Assembly (NCBI GenBank): GCA_003144015.1
Contig: QFWS01000004.1
Location: 1 to 64,000 of the forward strand
Source: Flavobacteriaceae bacterium LYZ1037
GTDB taxonomy: Bacteria > Bacteroidota > Bacteroidia > Flavobacteriales > Flavobacteriaceae
DNA: 64,000 nt
Direction: 5' to 3'
Shown here one piece after another: positions 61,679-64,000 of this stretch. Each line of letters opens with the position of its first letter. Position 1 is the first letter of the stretch. The notes beneath the pieces were generated by a model. That model saw only the letters and a program-made list of their open reading frames with translations. It was not told where the DNA came from and did no database searches. A program made the position numbers and the translations under genes.

Positions 61679-64000
61679 ATGACTAAATTTGAAGACATAC
61701 AATTAAAATTAGAGCAATTTATAAGACGCTTTTATACCAACGAATTGCTCAAAGGAGCCATATTATTTTTTGCTTTAGGTTTTTTGTATTTCTTGTTTAC
61801 CCTTTTTGTAGAATATGTGCTTTGGCTTAATCCAACTGCCAGAACCATTTTGTTTTGGGTTTTTATTGGTGTAGAGCTAGCATTGTTCTTTAAGTTTATT
61901 GCTATTCCATTAGCAAAATTATTTAAACTTCAGAAAGGAATAGATTATAAAGCAGCTTCAAAAATTATTGGAAATCATTTTCCAGAGGTTAACGATAAGC
62001 TTTTAAATGTCCTTCAATTAAAAGAAGATTCGACAGAATCTGAACTACTATTGGCGAGTATAGATCAAAAATCATCAGAATTACAACCCATTCCTTTTAA
62101 ATTAGCAGTGAATTTTAAATCCAATTTAAAGTATCTAAAATACGCAGCTATTCCTGTACTAATTTTGTTTTTAACCTTTGTAACTGGTCACATTAATTGG
62201 TTTAGCGATAGTTATAATCGCGTTTTGAATTATAAAACAGCTTACGAGCCTCCAGCGCCATTTCAGTTTTTTGTTCTCAATGAATCTTTAAGTACTAACG
62301 AAAATACCGATTTTAAATTAATAGTTTCAACTGCTGGAGACGTGGTTCCTGAGAACGTAAAGATTACGTTTAATAATGAATCTTATGTGCTTCAACAAGT
62401 AAAAACAGGACTGTTTGAGTATGTTTTTTCAAGGCCAAAATTGAATATTGAATTTCAATTAACAGCAAATAATGTCAGGTCTAAACCATATGTATTAAAT
62501 GTAGAGGAAGTACCAAGTCTGCTCCATTTTGAAATGCTTTTAGATTATCCGTCATACACTAAAAGAACAGATGAGGTTTTAAAAAGTACTGGAAATGCTA
62601 TCGTTCCACAAGGAACAAAAATTACATGGAAGTTAAAGACCAAGTCAACGGAACAAGTTCAGTTAATTTCCAAAGACACCCTTGAATTATCAAAAACAGC
62701 TTTAGATAAGTTTGAAACCACAAAGCAAGTTTCAAAACCTCTAGACTACAGTTTAACTACTAGTAACGCAAAATTGAAGAACTACGAAACTCTGTCGTAT
62801 AGTATTGATGTTATTTCAGATGAGTATCCCGAATTATCCATGAAAATAGCTGTAGATAGCTTAGATCAACAATCGTTGTATTTTCATGGCCAAGCTAGTG
62901 ATGATTATGGATTAAGTAAACTACAATTGGTGTATTTTCCAACCGATAATCAAGAAGATATTAAGTATGAGCCAATTCCAATTTCTTCATCTAACGTAGC
63001 AGATTTCATCAGTGCATTTCCAAACCAATTACAACTCAAGGAAGGTGTAAGTTATAATTTATTTTTTCAGGTGTTTGATAATGATGTGTTACACAACTAC
63101 AAAAGCACAAAAAGTACGGTTTATTCTTATAGAAAATTAACGAAAGATGAAGACGAACAAAAACAATTAGAACAACAAAGTGAAACCATACAAAGTTTAG
63201 ATAAGTCGCTTGAAAAGCTTGACGAACGTCAAAAAGAATTAGAATCACTTTCTAAAACCCAAAAAGAAAAAGCAGAGTTAAATTTCAATGATAAACGACA
63301 ATTAGAAAACTTTTTGAAGCGCCAAAAGCAACAAGAAGAAATGATGCAGAATTTTAACAAACAGCTCAAGGAAAATTTAGAAGATTTTCAAAAGGAAAAT
63401 GAAGAACAAGATCCATTTAAAGAAGATTTAAAAGAACGTTTAAAAGAAAATGAAGAACAGCTTAAAAAAGACGAAAAGCTTCTTGAAGAACTTGAAAAAC
63501 TTCAGGAGAAAATAAATAAAGAAGAACTATCTGAAAAGCTTGAGCAACTTGCAAAGCAAAATAAAAATAAGAAGCGAAGTTTAGAGCAGTTATTAGAGTT
63601 GACCAAGAAATATTATGTGTCTAAAAAGCTCGAAAAGCTTCAAAAAGAATTGGAAGATTTAGCTGAAAAACAATTAGATCTTTCCAATGAAACAAAAGAA
63701 AACAACACTAAAGAAAAACAGGAAGAACTAAATAAAGAATTTGAAGATTTTCAAAAAGAAATGGAAAAACTTCAAAAGGAAAATGAAAGTTTAATCGATC
63801 CACTAAAGCTTCCTCAAGATAAAAAGCAAGAAGAAGATATTAAAAAAGATCAGAATGAAGCTTCAGATGAATTAGGAGAAAAGGAAGAAAACGAAGAACA
63901 GAATCAAGAGCAAGATGCACAAGAAAATCAAAAAAAAGCCTCTAAGAAGCAAAAACAAGCTGGTCAAAAAATGAAAAACCTAAGTAAGAAAATGGAAGCT
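61679..64000 (+). CDS. DUF4175-like membrane protein with a long coiled-coil region (runs off the right edge)
   Basis: At least 774 residues are visible, from ATG at 61679. Two or three N-terminal helices (~25-48, 57-80 and 155-172) are followed by a large extracytoplasmic Ig-/beta-sandwich-like part (~200-460). After ~residue 480 comes a very long K/E/Q-rich coiled-coil region. Proteins of this layout (DUF4175) are widespread in Flavobacteriia; in some genomes they lie near MoxR/VWA genes. Function unknown. It diverges from gltX with 212 bases between the starts. Confidence 0.75.
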   Translation, partial: MTKFEDIQLKLEQFIRRFYTNELLKGAILFFALGFLYFLFTLFVEYVLWLNPTARTILFWVFIGVELALFFKFIAIPLAKLFKLQKGIDYKAASKIIGNHFPEVNDKLLNVLQLKEDSTESELLLASIDQKSSELQPIPFKLAVNFKSNLKYLKYAAIPVLILFLTFVTGHINWFSDSYNRVLNYKTAYEPPAPFQFFVLNESLSTNENTDFKLIVSTAGDVVPENVKITFNNESYVLQQVKTGLFEYVFSRPKLNIEFQLTANNVRSKPYVLNVEEVPSLLHFEMLLDYPSYTKRTDEVLKSTGNAIVPQGTKITWKLKTKSTEQVQLISKDTLELSKTALDKFETTKQVSKPLDYSLTTSNAKLKNYETLSYSIDVISDEYPELSMKIAVDSLDQQSLYFHGQASDDYGLSKLQLVYFPTDNQEDIKYEPIPISSSNVADFISAFPNQLQLKEGVSYNLFFQVFDNDVLHNYKSTKSTVYSYRKLTKDEDEQKQLEQQSETIQSLDKSLEKLDERQKELESLSKTQKEKAELNFNDKRQLENFLKRQKQQEEMMQNFNKQLKENLEDFQKENEEQDPFKEDLKERLKENEEQLKKDEKLLEELEKLQEKINKEELSEKLEQLAKQNKNKKRSLEQLLELTKKYYVSKKLEKLQKELEDLAEKQLDLSNETKENNTKEKQEELNKEFEDFQKEMEKLQKENESLIDPLKLPQDKKQEEDIKKDQNEASDELGEKEENEEQNQEQDAQENQKKASKKQKQAGQKMKNLSKKMEA

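Noticed and set aside
1-64000. CRISPR arrays, rRNA genes, type VI or type IX secretion clusters
   Set aside because: No regularly spaced direct repeats, rRNA-like sequence or matching gene families were seen.

Overview
The window looks like the chromosome of a marine-type member of the Flavobacteriaceae (Bacteroidota). It is AT-rich, its genes lack obvious Shine-Dalgarno sequences, and several genes are preceded by the Bacteroidota -7 box TAnnTTTG. The gene families are also typical of that group: DUF6090, DUF3127, DUF3871, DUF1761, a DUF4175 protein, a TonB-dependent barrel and a GlnRS with a C-terminal extension.

Positions 1-2160 are a mobile-DNA scrapyard. They hold the C-terminus of an IS3-family transposase with its right end, then two DUF6090 genes. 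Both genes share the same leader and both are followed by a long imperfect inverted repeat resembling an integron attC site or gene-cassette tail. A second IS3-like end follows, facing the other way.

Positions 2225-25527 are an integrative island of about 23.3 kb inserted in a tRNA gene with anticodon CAT. A 44-bp copy of the tRNA 3' half lies at the left end and the intact tRNA at the right end. The right arm carries a tyrosine integrase, a Rep protein of the rolling-circle or filamentous-phage type, an excisionase-like HTH protein and an unrecognised regulator-like gene. The left arm carries two DUF3127-like proteins with SSB-like C-termini, a lipoprotein, a membrane protein, an XRE repressor with a palindromic operator and a RadC/JAMM protein. 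The middle (7234-19903, all on +) is a defence cargo: a Cas4-like/DEDD nuclease fusion (DUF2779), a complete type I restriction-modification system (hsdM-hsdS-hsdR), a small helical protein, a GmrSD-type DUF262-DUF1524 protein, and an unrecognised two-gene unit made of a 315-aa soluble protein and a 4-TM membrane protein. I see no relaxase or conjugation genes.

Positions 25558-64000 are ordinary core chromosome: methylmalonyl-CoA epimerase, rbfA, a LolC/E-type permease, dusB, secreted peptidases (M28, S8, M1, S41), a TolB-like protein, a TonB-dependent barrel, lepA, a Na+/H+ antiporter, rnpA, OmpA, a CDF transporter, rpiB, rnr, folB, glnS, a stomatin-like protein, gltX and a truncated DUF4175 gene. 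Features of note there are an 809-bp gene-free region between rpiB and rnr with eight TGTTNATAR motifs (a candidate oriC), a palindromic-repeat fragment read in frame inside rnr with a second full copy at 59661, a duplicated 3' end of the TolB-like gene, and a decayed partial copy of tRNA-Cys.
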